Source: Diogma glabrata (Eukaryota; Arthropoda; Insecta; Diptera; Cylindrotomidae). Taken from it: DNA of 64,000 bases. A model generated the notes under the pieces. It was given only the letters and a program-made list of their open reading frames with translations. It made no database searches and was not told the origin of the DNA. Where the stretch lies: assembly GCA_963693315.1 (NCBI GenBank), contig OY856188.1:101620462-101684461 (forward strand). Direction: 5' to 3'. Position numbers and translations under genes: made by a program. Shown here in pieces: positions 54,043 through 63,669 of this stretch (its first letter is position 1; each line of letters begins with the position of its first letter).

Positions 54043-54168
54043 AGATCAGCTTTTGATTCTAAAAAAACTGCAAAGGAAAACCAGTCAATAAATGAATTAG
54101 AAAATACAAAAGTCGAGATAAATTTAGTGGAAAAAACATATAAAGAGATTGAAACCAGAAAAGACAAG
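54043..54168 (+). CDS. Linker exon C, cassette 1
   Basis: Acceptor TTTCTTAG, 42 phase-0 codons, donor AAG|gtaaca. Sequence is polar and charged (SAFDSKKTAKENQS, INLVEKTYKEIETRKDK), probably disordered or helical. It separates finger sets. Its counterparts are 55709-55837 and the orphan exon at 4809. Confidence 0.72.
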
Positions 54169-54462
54169 GTAACAACGGATTGATAGATCAAGTCTAAATT
54201 TAATAAAGGTTTTTGGAAAAAATGTTAGTCCGCCATTAGATTGTTAGTAAAAGAATGCTTTTTTTATTTAAGCGCTACAAAAATACATTGACTTAAAACA
54301 CGAAGAAGCATTGATATCCGAAAATCTTTCAAAAGATCTTAACAAACAATGTCTTACTATGATCTTCCAAATAATATCCTTGTTAATATTTAATATAATA
54401 TTTTAACATACTAATATTTTTGTAAACAGAAAGTTAATGTTTTTCATTTATTTATTTTAAAG

Positions 54463-54660
54463 GAAGATAAACAGGGAAAATTCGCATGTCCAAGAAAAAA
54501 TTGCTACAAAATATATAAAAATCACCATGGATTGAAATATCACATGTTAAGGCACAATAAAAAGAAACGTTATAAATGTTCTTCGTGTGATCAAAGCTTT
54601 CGAGTGAAAATTAATTTACGGTTGCATTTTGTGGCGGCTCATGACCGGAAGAGGTTACGT
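54463..54660 (+). CDS. Zinc-finger exon A, cassette 2, two C2H2 fingers
   Basis: Acceptor TTATTTTAAAG, 66 phase-0 codons, donor CGT|gtaagt. Finger 1 CPRKNCYK...GLKYHMLRH keeps the C-x4-C spacing; finger 2 CSSCDQSF...NLRLHFVAAH has H-x4-H spacing. It opens the second cassette, which is more compact than the first because it has no LINE insertion. Confidence 0.85.
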
Positions 54661-54798
54661 GTAAGTTCATTTAAGTTTTATTTAATACAATCACTATCAG
54701 ATTTTAAATCGGTAGCGTTTTTTTATTTATCATAATTTATATTTGTAAATGGAACATTAACGAATCTATATTAATTTTATTCAATGTATTTTTTTAAG

Positions 54799-55008
54799 GA
54801 ATTTACATCTCAAACGTCTGGAAAATATCCACAGATTTGCACTTGGGCAAATTGCAGTAAAATTTTGGAAAATAATTCAGCATATCAATATCATATGCGA
54901 ATGCATAAAAACGAAAAACCTTTCAAATGTTCTTCATGCAGTAAATCTTTTAGAGCAAAATCATCTTTACGACGACATGTTGAGATTCATGATCCAAACC
55001 ATACAAGT
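54799..55008 (+). CDS. Zinc-finger exon A', cassette 2, two C2H2 fingers
   Basis: Acceptor TTTTTTTAAG, 70 phase-0 codons, donor AGT|gtaagt. It starts EFTSQTSGK and ends HDPNHTS, mirroring exon 50741. Fingers CTWANCSK...AYQYHMRMH and CSSCSKSF...SLRRHVEIH are complete. The usual Gly before the finger-1 helix is replaced (NNSAYQYHM). DNA-contact positions differ between copies, so the duplicates may read different sites. Confidence 0.87.
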
Positions 55009-55449
55009 GTAAGTTTATTTTTTACCTGTACTGTAACAGCGTTAATCTTTTTACGGTTTAAAAAACAAAATGTAGAACTCTTATTAATTTGTTCAACAGA
55101 ATTATGTGTTTTATTTTAACTTCCCAAAATTTAAAATTGGGTTGTAAACAGATATTTAGAGATGCTAATTTACAATTTATTATAATTACTTAACGCTAAA
55201 TATGCACTTTAAATAAAACAATTAGTTTATTAACAAATATACATGTAAGTTATGTCCAATTCAATTTTAATTTCACATTGACCAGAGTAAACCACATTTG
55301 CAATTTGCACAATAATCGTTCGAAGAGAAATCGTTAGTGCTGAATCGGAATCTGATAACGAATATTTCTTTTATTTTTAATTAATAGCAACAATTGAAAT
55401 GAAATTCAATTATGGTAATTTTAGCTTTTCATGATTACTTTTTTCACAG

Positions 55450-55626
55450 AATGTGTATATATGTCAAATTTGTGATAGAAAGTATGTGTGTAAATCATCA
55501 TTAACTCTTCATATGAACATTCATACTCGCACAAACTTACATAAGTGTCTCGAGTGTGGTAAGGGATATACGCAGAGACGAGAATTGAGAAAACATTTGG
55601 CAAGTCATGCCAGAAAAAAATTAGAG
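55450..55626 (+). CDS. Zinc-finger exon B, cassette 2, two C2H2 fingers
   Basis: Acceptor TTTTTCACAG, 59 phase-0 codons, donor GAG|gtatga. Fingers CQICDRKY...SLTLHMNIH and, after TRTNLHK, CLECGKGY...ELRKHLASH. Exact length match to exon 53765, ending HARKKLE against HARQNLK. Confidence 0.87.
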
Positions 55627-55708
55627 GTATGAATCACTAGTCGTCGTTGCAATAGATTGCAAAACTCTTGTTAGTTTATATTCATCATCATCACATTTCT
55701 TTTCATAG

Positions 55709-55837
55709 ATGTCAGCTATAAGATCTAATGGTACAACAAAAACTATGCAAAACAATATAATAAATGAATTCAAAAATATAGTCGAGAAACCTGAATTAGT
55801 GCAAACAGAGACAGACGTTGATTTCGAAAAAAATAAG
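55709..55837 (+). CDS. Linker exon C, cassette 2
   Basis: Acceptor TTTTCATAG, 43 phase-0 codons, donor AAG|gtaagc. Polar and charged (MSAIRSNGTTKTM, FKNIVEKPELVQTETDVDFE). It matches exon 54043 in position, phase and size. The ATG at its start is probably internal, though a shorter transcript could begin here. Confidence 0.7.
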
Positions 55838-56049
55838 GTAAGCAAATTCTATCGTTTATTTTATATCGACGATTTAATTGTTTTAATCCTGTTAATCCCA
55901 GTTAATCCTGCATGAAAATTCAACTTGTACATATATCAATTTTTGTGAACAACTAAACTCAATAAACTAAAGAAATAATTTGAATTTTTTCAATTCGAAA
56001 GTATATTTAGAGCTTTTTTACAGAGAAAACTTCCATTTCTCTTATACGT

Positions 56050-56150
56050 GTTTTGGACGGTATTCGTACCTGTCTCATCAGTACCATGATTCGAACCATT
56101 TGGCAGACACGCTATCCACTACGACAAGAGGCGATGGTCTTTTGAAGTTG
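56050..56150 (-). repeat. Possible tRNA-derived SINE remnant
   Basis: On the - strand, GTCGTAGTGGATAGCGTGTC (A-box-like) is followed after a short gap by GGTTCGAATCATGG (B-box-like). The gap is far shorter than in a tRNA, so the middle is deleted. It lies in the last intron of the zinc-finger gene. Confidence 0.4.
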
Positions 56151-56654
56151 AAATTTCATCATTATTTACCTCCTTCAGTTAGAAATTGCTGGGTTTTTTT
56201 TATTCAATTCTCAAATCTAGCGTATTTCGTAGTCGGAATTTTACTCTACGAACACATGCTTTACTGTTTTTCTAATTCTAACTTTGTTAGTATTGAATGA
56301 ATACTGTGTGATCTACGAGTTTAGAGGACAATTTCAAACTAGTGGAGAGGGCCACTAACATCGATTTAAATTCTAGATTTTATTTGAATAAATATTTTTG
56401 TATATACAAAAGTCACTGTTTATGTACATTAAACTGTTTGAGTTTTTTATTTAATTCACTAGACTTAAATTTTGAATGGATATTTTTGTTACAATTACAA
56501 TATTGAAGACCGTTAATAAAGTCATAATCCTATGGTGTGAGGAACCTCGGTGATTGAAATCAATATTTCCATAATTGAAAATATATTGGTTATATTAAAT
56601 AGGCATTTTTGTTTAGTTATCCATTCTTTCAAAAAAACAAACAAAAACAAATAA

Positions 56655-56770
56655 ATGTGCGTCCATCAACACCTTAGAACGCATGTTGTTGTGGGAGGTC
56701 TTACAGGCTTTTTATGTGTGTTGTGATACATATTGTAATTTCTACTAAACAACACATTTTATTAAAAAAC
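56655..56770 (+). repeat. 3' end fragment of the LINE family at 47 kb
   Basis: GGTCTTACAGGCTTTTTATG, TGTTGTGATACATATTGTAA and the following A-rich tail match the 3' UTR at 47425-47505 (GGTCTTGAAAGGTATTTATG, ATATTGTAA). A 5'-truncated copy in the last intron. Confidence 0.6.
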
Positions 56771-56811
56771 ATAATTATTTATTACTAATTTTTTATTTAT
56801 TATTTTTTTAG

Positions 56812-56901
56812 CTTGAAATTGAAGATACACCTCCTAGTTACTTTTATAGTGAAGTGTTTGTTGAATCAATTTGCAAAGAAGAACTAATAATAGATGATTA
56901 A
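56812..56901 (+). CDS. Terminal exon D of the zinc-finger gene
   Basis: Acceptor TTATTTTTTTAG, 29 phase-0 codons and TAA. Protein starts LEIEDTPPSYFY and ends FVESICKEELIIDD. The same tail recurs in the orphan exons at 9190 and 11374, so selection or recent duplication has kept it. It may be a protein-binding tail. AATAAA at 57043-57048 fits the 3' end. Confidence 0.78.
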   Translation, partial: LEIEDTPPSYFYSEVFVESICKEELIIDD

Positions 56902-57788
56902 CCATATCCTAATCACAGATTAACCAACTTCAACAACAGATTTTGTTAGTGTCAGATGTGTATTCATAACCAGTTACATATGTTATATATGAATGATTTA
57001 TCCAGTTATACTTATTATAAATGAAAAAGACAATTTGTTCATAATAAAAACATACTAAGCGATAAGATAATGCTAGTGATAAGTGAGTTAGTAAAAATGG
57101 GAACCACACGTTTTCAAGGATTAGACTTGAGATTATAAATTGAAAATTTGCAAAATCGTAAGTTTAGAAAATTAAGTTTTCTATTAATCTGAATTTAAAT
57201 GACAATAAAGTCAATAACTTTCGGAAAATGCCGCCCTGAAGGATGGAAAAAACCTATTAGTATTTAGTAATTAAAAAAAGACTAGATCAGCTTCCTAAGT
57301 CTACATTCACATGATTGTTTTTTTCGTTGTTTTTTAGCACCATAATATCGTTCTACAACAACAAAAATATATCGTTTAAATTTTGTTTCCCCTGCTAAAT
57401 CTGTCAAAATATTTACTGAGAAGTCAACATTTTTTATTATTTGATTATATATTTAGCTTGTAAATAATTTAATAAATAAGATTATCATAGCTAGTATTAT
57501 ATTTTTTAAACAAACTAGTTTTACTTTATATTACCATGCATATATATTTATATTACCATGCATATATATTTCAAAAGTAAAGTAAAGTTTAGTAAAATAC
57601 AGATGTCTTTGTCCTAACTGAAAAGCGACCAACTTTTACGTATTTGAAAAAACAAAAAAAAATTTACTTAACTACTTAAATATAAAAAAAACGTACTTTT
57701 TCATTTTATTAAAACTATTGCCAACTTAATTTTGAAAAAGGTGGAAACTCCACAGATTAAATATAAATCGTAATCAATATAAAAAAGG
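56902..57788. other. 3' UTR and intergenic DNA before the 5S gene
   Basis: Contains AATAAA at 57043 and, at about 57528-57570, two direct copies of TATATTACCATGCATATATA. No other feature seen. Confidence 0.5.
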
Positions 57789-57908
57789 CGCCAACGGCAC
57801 GTGGTGTTCCCAAGCGGTCACCCATCCAAGTACTAACCACGCCCAATGTTGCTTAACTTCGGTGATCGGACGAGAACCGGTGCGTATCAACATGGTATGG
57901 TCGTTGAC
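57789..57908 (-). rRNA. 5S ribosomal RNA gene
   Basis: On the - strand it begins GTCAACGACCATACCATG and ends GCCGTTGGCGC, about 120 nt, with ends that pair as the 5S stem. Internal landmarks CGGTTCTCGTCCGATCACCG, AAGTTAAGCAAC and GATGGGTGACCGCTTGGGAA are the animal 5S core. A T-run (CCTTTTTT) follows directly, the RNA polymerase III stop. The large-subunit 5S is its usual product. A single copy lies in this window rather than a tandem array. The second base is T where C is usual, still able to pair as G-U. Confidence 0.93.
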
Positions 57909-58590
57909 AATGATTAGCTCCAGAATTTTATAGCTAAAGTGTAATTTCAAGTATACATTTTTATTTTTTTTCATTATTGTTCTCAAATTTCAATGCAAAT
58001 GGCTACCCTACCAAATAATTAGCATCTGAAAGTTGGATTTGTGCAATTTTCCGTTACAATTTATTTTTCTTTACACAGTTAATTTATTGTCGACGACGAT
58101 TAAAATAATAGTGAATAAGGTAATGGAAATTGTTTATTGTGTAATTGAATTTAAGAACATCATAATAAAACAATCAAAAAAATTGGAGAAGAAATAAATC
58201 GTACGAAGCGTAGCGTACATTCAGGGGAAATGAAATACACTATAGTGTATTATAAGGGCCATATCGACAAACCCAACTAAAATCGCAACTAGAACTAAAG
58301 TGTCAGTTTTGGTATTTTTAAACCACATTAATACTAAGTTTACACCAGTATCTAATTTGCTACGTATCAAATTAGATAGCCGTTTTCACCATCATACTTT
58401 TTAAATTTGATACGCTGGTGTAAACTCTTCTTATTTAGGTATGACGTTTTAATTTTTAGCGCGTCTTTTCATTGTTTGTAATTATTTAAATACAAGTGGA
58501 ATAGAAATTCATATTGAAAAGACAAGATAAAAAAATAATCTATTTAAAAAATTTAAATCGCGCCGAACACAATTATGGACGGAAAATTTA

Positions 58591-59032
58591 AGCCGGGCAT
58601 TCACATACAACGGAAACAGAAACAGAATTTCATACAAATTTGACAGCAACGGAAACAGAAACCGAATTTAGAAACGTAACAGAAACGTAAAATTCGTCTG
58701 TTTTGTCTGAAACGGAAACAATTAAAATTGAATTGTTTCAGTACCGAAACTGTCACATGACCAGAAACTGTCACATAATATTAATTATTATTTTGAATTG
58801 TGGTAACAAAAGCTTTGAATTTTGAATTTAATAAATAGGTTTAATAAATAAAAATTATTTGTTTTTGTTATTCTTCAATTTTATTATTCATAATGGATAA
58901 CAAATTCACAAACTCAAACAAAATTCGGTTTCCGTTTCTGTTTTATTATCCACCACCGTCAACCAAATTAGAAACAGAAACGGAAAATTTTCAGTTTTAG
59001 TTTCTGTTTCCGTTGTATGTGAATGCCCGGCT
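58591..59032. mobile_element. Harbinger-type MITE, AGCCGGGC family, copy a
   Basis: TTA flanks both sides (58588-58590 and 59033-59035). Inverted ends AGCCGGGCATTCACATACAA, followed by repeated CGGAAACAGAAAC. No gene. Nearly the same sequence as 59099-59566. Confidence 0.83.
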
Positions 59033-59098
59033 TTACTGACCTAAAATAATACAAATATTTAAATCAATAAAGCATTTATTTATTGATACTTTTACTAA

Positions 59099-59566
59099 AG
59101 CCAGGCATTCACATACAACGGAAACAGAAACCGAATTTCATACAAATTTGACAGCAACGGAAACAGAAACCGAATTTAGAAACGTAACAGAAACGTAAAA
59201 TTCGTCTGTTTTGTCTGAAACGGAAACAATTAAAATTCGTCTGTTTTGTCTGAAACGGAAACAATTAAAATTGAATACCGAAACTGTCACATGACCAGAA
59301 ACTGTCACATAATATTAATTATTATTTTGAATTGTGGTAACAAAAGCTTTGAATTTTGAATTTAATAAATAGGTTTAATAAATAAAAATTATTTGTTTTT
59401 GTTATTCTTCAATTTTATTATTCATAATGGATAACAAATTCACAAACTCAAACAAAATTCGGTTTCCGTTTCTGTTTTATTATTCACCACCGTCAACCAA
59501 ATTAGAAACAGAAACGGAAAATTTTCAGTTTCGGTTTCTGTTTCCGTTGTATGTGAATGCCCAGCT
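59099..59566. mobile_element. Harbinger-type MITE, AGCCGGGC family, copy b
   Basis: TAA flanks both sides (59096-59098 and 59567-59569). Ends AGCCAGGCATTCACATACAA and complement. It carries a short internal duplication of AAAATTCGTCTGTTTTGTCT. It has jumped into the HARBI1-like frame. Confidence 0.83.
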
Positions 59567-59569
59567 TAA

Positions 59570-59876
59570 CACCCATATTATTGGCAATAACTCTTAGTTC
59601 CGCACAAGAAGCTAATTTATATAAAGCTATTGCTACTTGTTTTTCGACCGTAATTGAATGTCTTGTGTTTAAAAAGTTATATTTTGGGGCTAAATCCTCT
59701 CTAACAATATCACAAATTTCAAAATATGTGTCCTTGTCCATCCGAAAATTACATATCCAATCTTCATTTGAAATGTTTTTTAGCTCAATTTCATCCCACC
59801 AAGAAGAATTTCGAGGTTTTGACCATATACGGCCTTTACGACGATTTTTCTGCTTGGATATTAAAAATGTCCACAT
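59570..59876 (-). pseudogene. HARBI1-like transposase N-terminus
   Basis: On the - strand, about 100 residues follow the ATG at 59876: a basic start (KQKNRRKGRIWSKPRNSSWW), then FRMDKDTYFEICDIVRED, NFLNTRHSITVEKQVAIALY and ASCAELRVIANNMGV. This is the N-terminal half of PIF/Harbinger nuclease-type transposases. The catalytic DDE region is absent: MITE copy b interrupts at 59569 and nothing homologous is seen beyond. Its host element has TAA duplications, matching the family. Confidence 0.78.
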
Positions 59877-60202
59877 AATATTTCGTTTAAATAAAACATT
59901 TTTTAGAATTAAATTTTACATTTGAAATGTACGCCTTCGCCTACTTTCTTCTTCCATATCAATTATGTTGTAAAAATTTAATACACTCATTAAAAGACAA
60001 AAATAATTTTTATTTAATTCAAAAATCACAACACAAAACGTAAATACGCGAAATTAATTTTTTTTACTTTTTGTTTGAAATGTCATACCAAATTTTGATA
60101 ATACTGATGTTTACACCATAGAAATAATACCTATTTGCTCCATATCTAATTTGGTACGTAGCAAATCATCCTACCAAATATTTGGTACGTACTTTTTTGA
60201 TA

Positions 60203-61853
60203 CCCAGGTAGTACGAATTCGGTTTGAAATTGATACGATATCGATTACATGTACCCAGGTAGTACGAATTCGGTTTGAAATTGATACGATATCGATTACT
60301 TGTAATCATGTAGTCGAAACATATTTCGATATAGTTTCGATACTGTATCGATTACATTTAGAACAACGTGTTCGCCCTAGTAAGCGAATATGTGATCGAT
60401 ACCAAATTAAACTATAATCGATACCTAATCGGACCACGTAATCGAAACATGCTCATAACGTGTTTCGATACAAAATCGAAACTACTAGTAACAATGTGAT
60501 CGAAAGTTTAGAGTTCGTATTTTTGGTTGTACATTTTAAAATATTTGGAATAATTTTTATTAATAAATTTATTTATTATAACATAAAATACATATTTTAG
60601 ATATTTTTATTTAAAATAAATATAAAAATTTCAACAAAAAAGCTACAAATTGAAATGTGAACCTGAAATCAGAAAAAATACCATTAAAAGAAATAGTTTA
60701 TAGAATTATATAGATATATATATGTATATATCAAAATGTGAACCTGAAATGAGAAAAAAAAACCATTAAAAATAGTTTATAGAAATATCTCAAATCAATA
60801 AATGCTGCAACTTCAAATTATAGGTTATGTAAACAATAAAATAACAATAAAATTAAAACAATTCACGACATAATACATATTGTCTTATATATACATAACA
60901 TTAAAATATACTTACTGTTGAAATATATCGTCGCCTTAATAATGAAATAACGTATGCCATATATACGTTGTTATTATATAATGGGTGCGCTGCATTCCCC
61001 ATAAGGATGTCTATAGAGTGGCATTTTAACATTTTCCAATTATTTTATAACTGGGGGTGAAAATTAATATATTGATAATGAACGTACATGCAAATTTGAA
61101 TTTGGTTAAATATTGAAACAGCGTAAATGCATGTACGATATTTCAATTCCTACAGAATAATAACTTGGGTAAAATCATTGTCGTATGTGTTACATACATT
61201 ACGATCGCCACACGAAATGGTAAATCTAAAATATTGTATAAGCATCATTCATGACTACATGATAGACCTGTTCATATAAATAAAAAATTGTAAGAATATC
61301 ATGCTTTAGTTCAATTATAATTTATTTTAGGCTTAATCGTACTTCCATGCAAAATGAAATAACGCATATGAAATATGAAATAACGTATAAGGTACCTGAA
61401 TGACTTTTCACCTCATTTTAGTTAGAAAAGCCAGCAGGTACCAATGTGAAATTTTAATATGTTGTGGGGAAATTAGTCAAAATTAATTGGTAGAAAAGTT
61501 TTTTCCAATATCTTTATTCATTCAATAGTGCTGCCGAGTTTACGAAAATCAGAAAATCGAAAAATCTTTAAACTCAATTATCTCGAAACTACACTTTTGC
61601 GAATACGTTGTTTCATTATTAAAGCGACGAATTATGTTCAAAAGACTTTAACTTTAAATCATATATTGTTTAATTTACCCACAAATATATGTTTCGCGCG
61701 ACTGTAAATGAAAAATATGTACAATTTTAAATGTCAAAACGCCATATTTTTTTGTTATAGTGAGATGACAATATATAATAGCTATATGACTCATTTTTTC
61801 CAGTTCGAAACTATCGATTACAAAACGATTTCGATTACAGTTTCTTGCCTGGG
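60203..61853. mobile_element. CCCAGG-ended element with nested insertion
   Basis: TA flanks both sides, and comparison with the empty site in the Harbinger relative near 37280-37300 confirms the borders. The left 51 bp (CCCAGGTAGTACGAATTCGG...) is duplicated in tandem (60203-60253 and 60254-60304). The ends match 21839-22716. A further element, 60929-61629, is inserted in it. Confidence 0.72.
60929..61629. mobile_element. Innermost element, CGTCGC ends
   Basis: CGTCGCCTTAATAATGAAAT and the complement of TTTCATTATTAAAGCGACG form the ends. GAAATAACGTAT recurs inside. The relative at 21839-22716 lacks this block at the matching place (near 22495), which supports a later insertion. No gene. Confidence 0.62.
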
Positions 61854-61892
61854 TAATTGTTTACATCGACCACAGTAGACCTAATAAGTATA

Positions 61893-62510
61893 TCACGGTT
61901 CGCCTACCATGAGTTTAAATAAAAAGTCAACCAATATGAAATATTTTTTCATGGCAGTCTTCTTTGGGTCGAATAGAACAAAACTCAACCGTTTTTTAAA
62001 TAGGTTGTCGTTGGGGATTTCGAGATATCTCGCAAAAACGGATTTTTGACCGATTTTACCTCGATTTCGCAACTTAGGCTAAATTTTTTTTTTGTGAAAT
62101 TGCCCGAATTTCACTACAAAACTTAAAACCAATTACATTAGGACTGCCGAACGCCCCAAACGTTTCAAAATGCCCAAATGTCCCATTAAAAAATTTCAAA
62201 CAAAAATTAAAATATCGTTTTTTTCTACTTTTTATACCAATTTTTTTCACTTCAATTTTTTCAGTCCTAATTCGTTTTAAGTTTTCCAGTGAAATTTGGG
62301 CAATTTCACAAAAAAAAATTTTAGCATAAGTTGCGAAATCGAGGTAAAATCGGTCAAAAATCCGTTTTTGCGAGATATCTCGAAATCCCCAACGCCAACC
62401 TATTTCAAAAATGGTTGAGTTTTGTTCTATTCGACCCAAAGAAGACTGCTATGAAAAAATATTTCATGTTGGTTGACTTTTTATTTAAACTCATGGTAGG
62501 CGAACCGTGA
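61893..62510. mobile_element. 618-bp foldback element
   Basis: TATA flanks both sides; the matching empty site at 37240-37260 has one TATA. Arms of over 200 bp are near-perfect complements, from TCACGGTTCGCCTACCATGA through TTTCGAGATATCTCGCAAAA to a loop near 62150-62270. Frames inside it are by-products. Confidence 0.85.
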
Positions 62511-63183
62511 TATAGTATGTATCTATTAGATACTGGTGTAAACTTAGTATAAATCGTCCAGTTTTAAATGTAAATTAAAGTTGTAGTTGAAGTTTTAGTC
62601 GTGGATATCGGTGATTAAATTTACACTTACGATTGACGGTTAAAATTCGATGGTAGATTTTTTTAAATCAAATATTTTAAACATTAATATATATTTGTAT
62701 TTCAATTGTGTTTTTTATAAAAATTTTAAATAATTGAAATCCCTAAATAATTTGTTATTTCTTGCAAATTAATATTGTTTTGTGTTGTATTTAAGTTGTT
62801 TTTACTATATAGTTACATTATTATTATTATTGTAATAAATTTTAATTCATAATTACTGATTTCTAATTATTGCTGTGTGTTCGAAAAATTATAGTTTTAA
62901 TTTACGTTTAAAAATACAATCAAAAGCTCAACTAAATTCGTAGTTTTAATGTGGTTTAAAAATACCAGTTCCAGAGCATCAATTTCGAAAAAACTGTGAC
63001 TACAACTAAAAGTTGTAGTTGCGTCTGTCGATATGGCCCTAAGTTTATTTATGTTTTGGTACTACGCTCACATTACCATGATTTCGATCAATATATGATT
63101 TCACATCGATTATCAGCTTGATTTCGCTTATTTTTTCATACAAACTCAAAATCGAGTCAATTTATGCGCGATTTCAATTAGCA

Positions 63184-63633
63184 TTTTCGATTGAAAACCA
63201 GTTCATAACTAGTTCTTTTTTTTCAATACGAAAAAATTATTTCCCCTCCAAATCATGTTCGATTGAAGCAAAATAAAAAAACTAGTTCTGAACTGGTTGA
63301 GCATTTTTTCCCCTTTTGAAGAACTAGTTTTATTTTCAGTTATTTTTGAGTTTTACTCATACTATGACAAAAAGTACACACAACAAACGTTAAATCAAAC
63401 CGTTATCATTATAACGCATCATCATATAAATAATTTAATTTTATTTTTAGTTATTTAACATATATATTATGAAATCAGTTTTTTTACAAAATGTAGTTTT
63501 TTATTGCTTTTCAAACAATCCAAAATAAAATAACCAATTCAATTTACTCATACAATAACACTGAATGTTTGCATGTTCGATTGAAAAAAAAACTCGTTAA
63601 GAACTAGTTATTAACAAGTTCTTCAATCGAAAA
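63184..63633. mobile_element. TTTTCGATTGAA-ended MITE, copy 2
   Basis: It matches 32221-32715 closely along its length, with small deletions, and has the same inverted ends. No gene. Confidence 0.75.
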
Positions 63634-63669
63634 CAACAAATGAAATCTATTTTAAATCACGCTATTCAA

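Larger units (their letters stand above)
58332..62549. mobile_element. PIF/Harbinger element with transposase remnant
   Basis: TAA flanks both sides (58329-58331 and 62550-62552). Ends TACTAAGTTTACACCAGTATC and the complement are the same as at 37214-38261. Subterminal GTACGTAGCAAAT and GGTACGTAC motifs recur. It carries part of a HARBI1-like gene on the - strand plus four separate insertions (58591, 59099, 60203, 61893), which make up about three quarters of its length. Confidence 0.87.
58255..63040. mobile_element. Outer element of the nested stack, AGGGCCATATCGACA ends
   Basis: AGGGCCATATCGACAAAC at the left is mirrored by GTCTGTCGATATGGCCCT at the right, and GTATTTTTAAACCACATTAA is mirrored by TTAATGTGGTTTAAAAATAC further in. 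The Harbinger element (58332-62549) interrupts it close to the left end. The element without insertions is about 570 bp. Target duplication unclear. Confidence 0.7.

Noticed and set aside
56050..56150. Functional tRNA gene
   Set aside because: A- and B-box-like motifs are too close together and no cloverleaf can form, so only a SINE remnant is proposed.
57774..57986. 70-codon - strand open frame
   Set aside because: It overlaps the 5S rRNA gene and simply translates it.
62074..62439. 121-codon - strand frame
   Set aside because: It spans the arm and loop of a foldback element and shows no protein-like motif.
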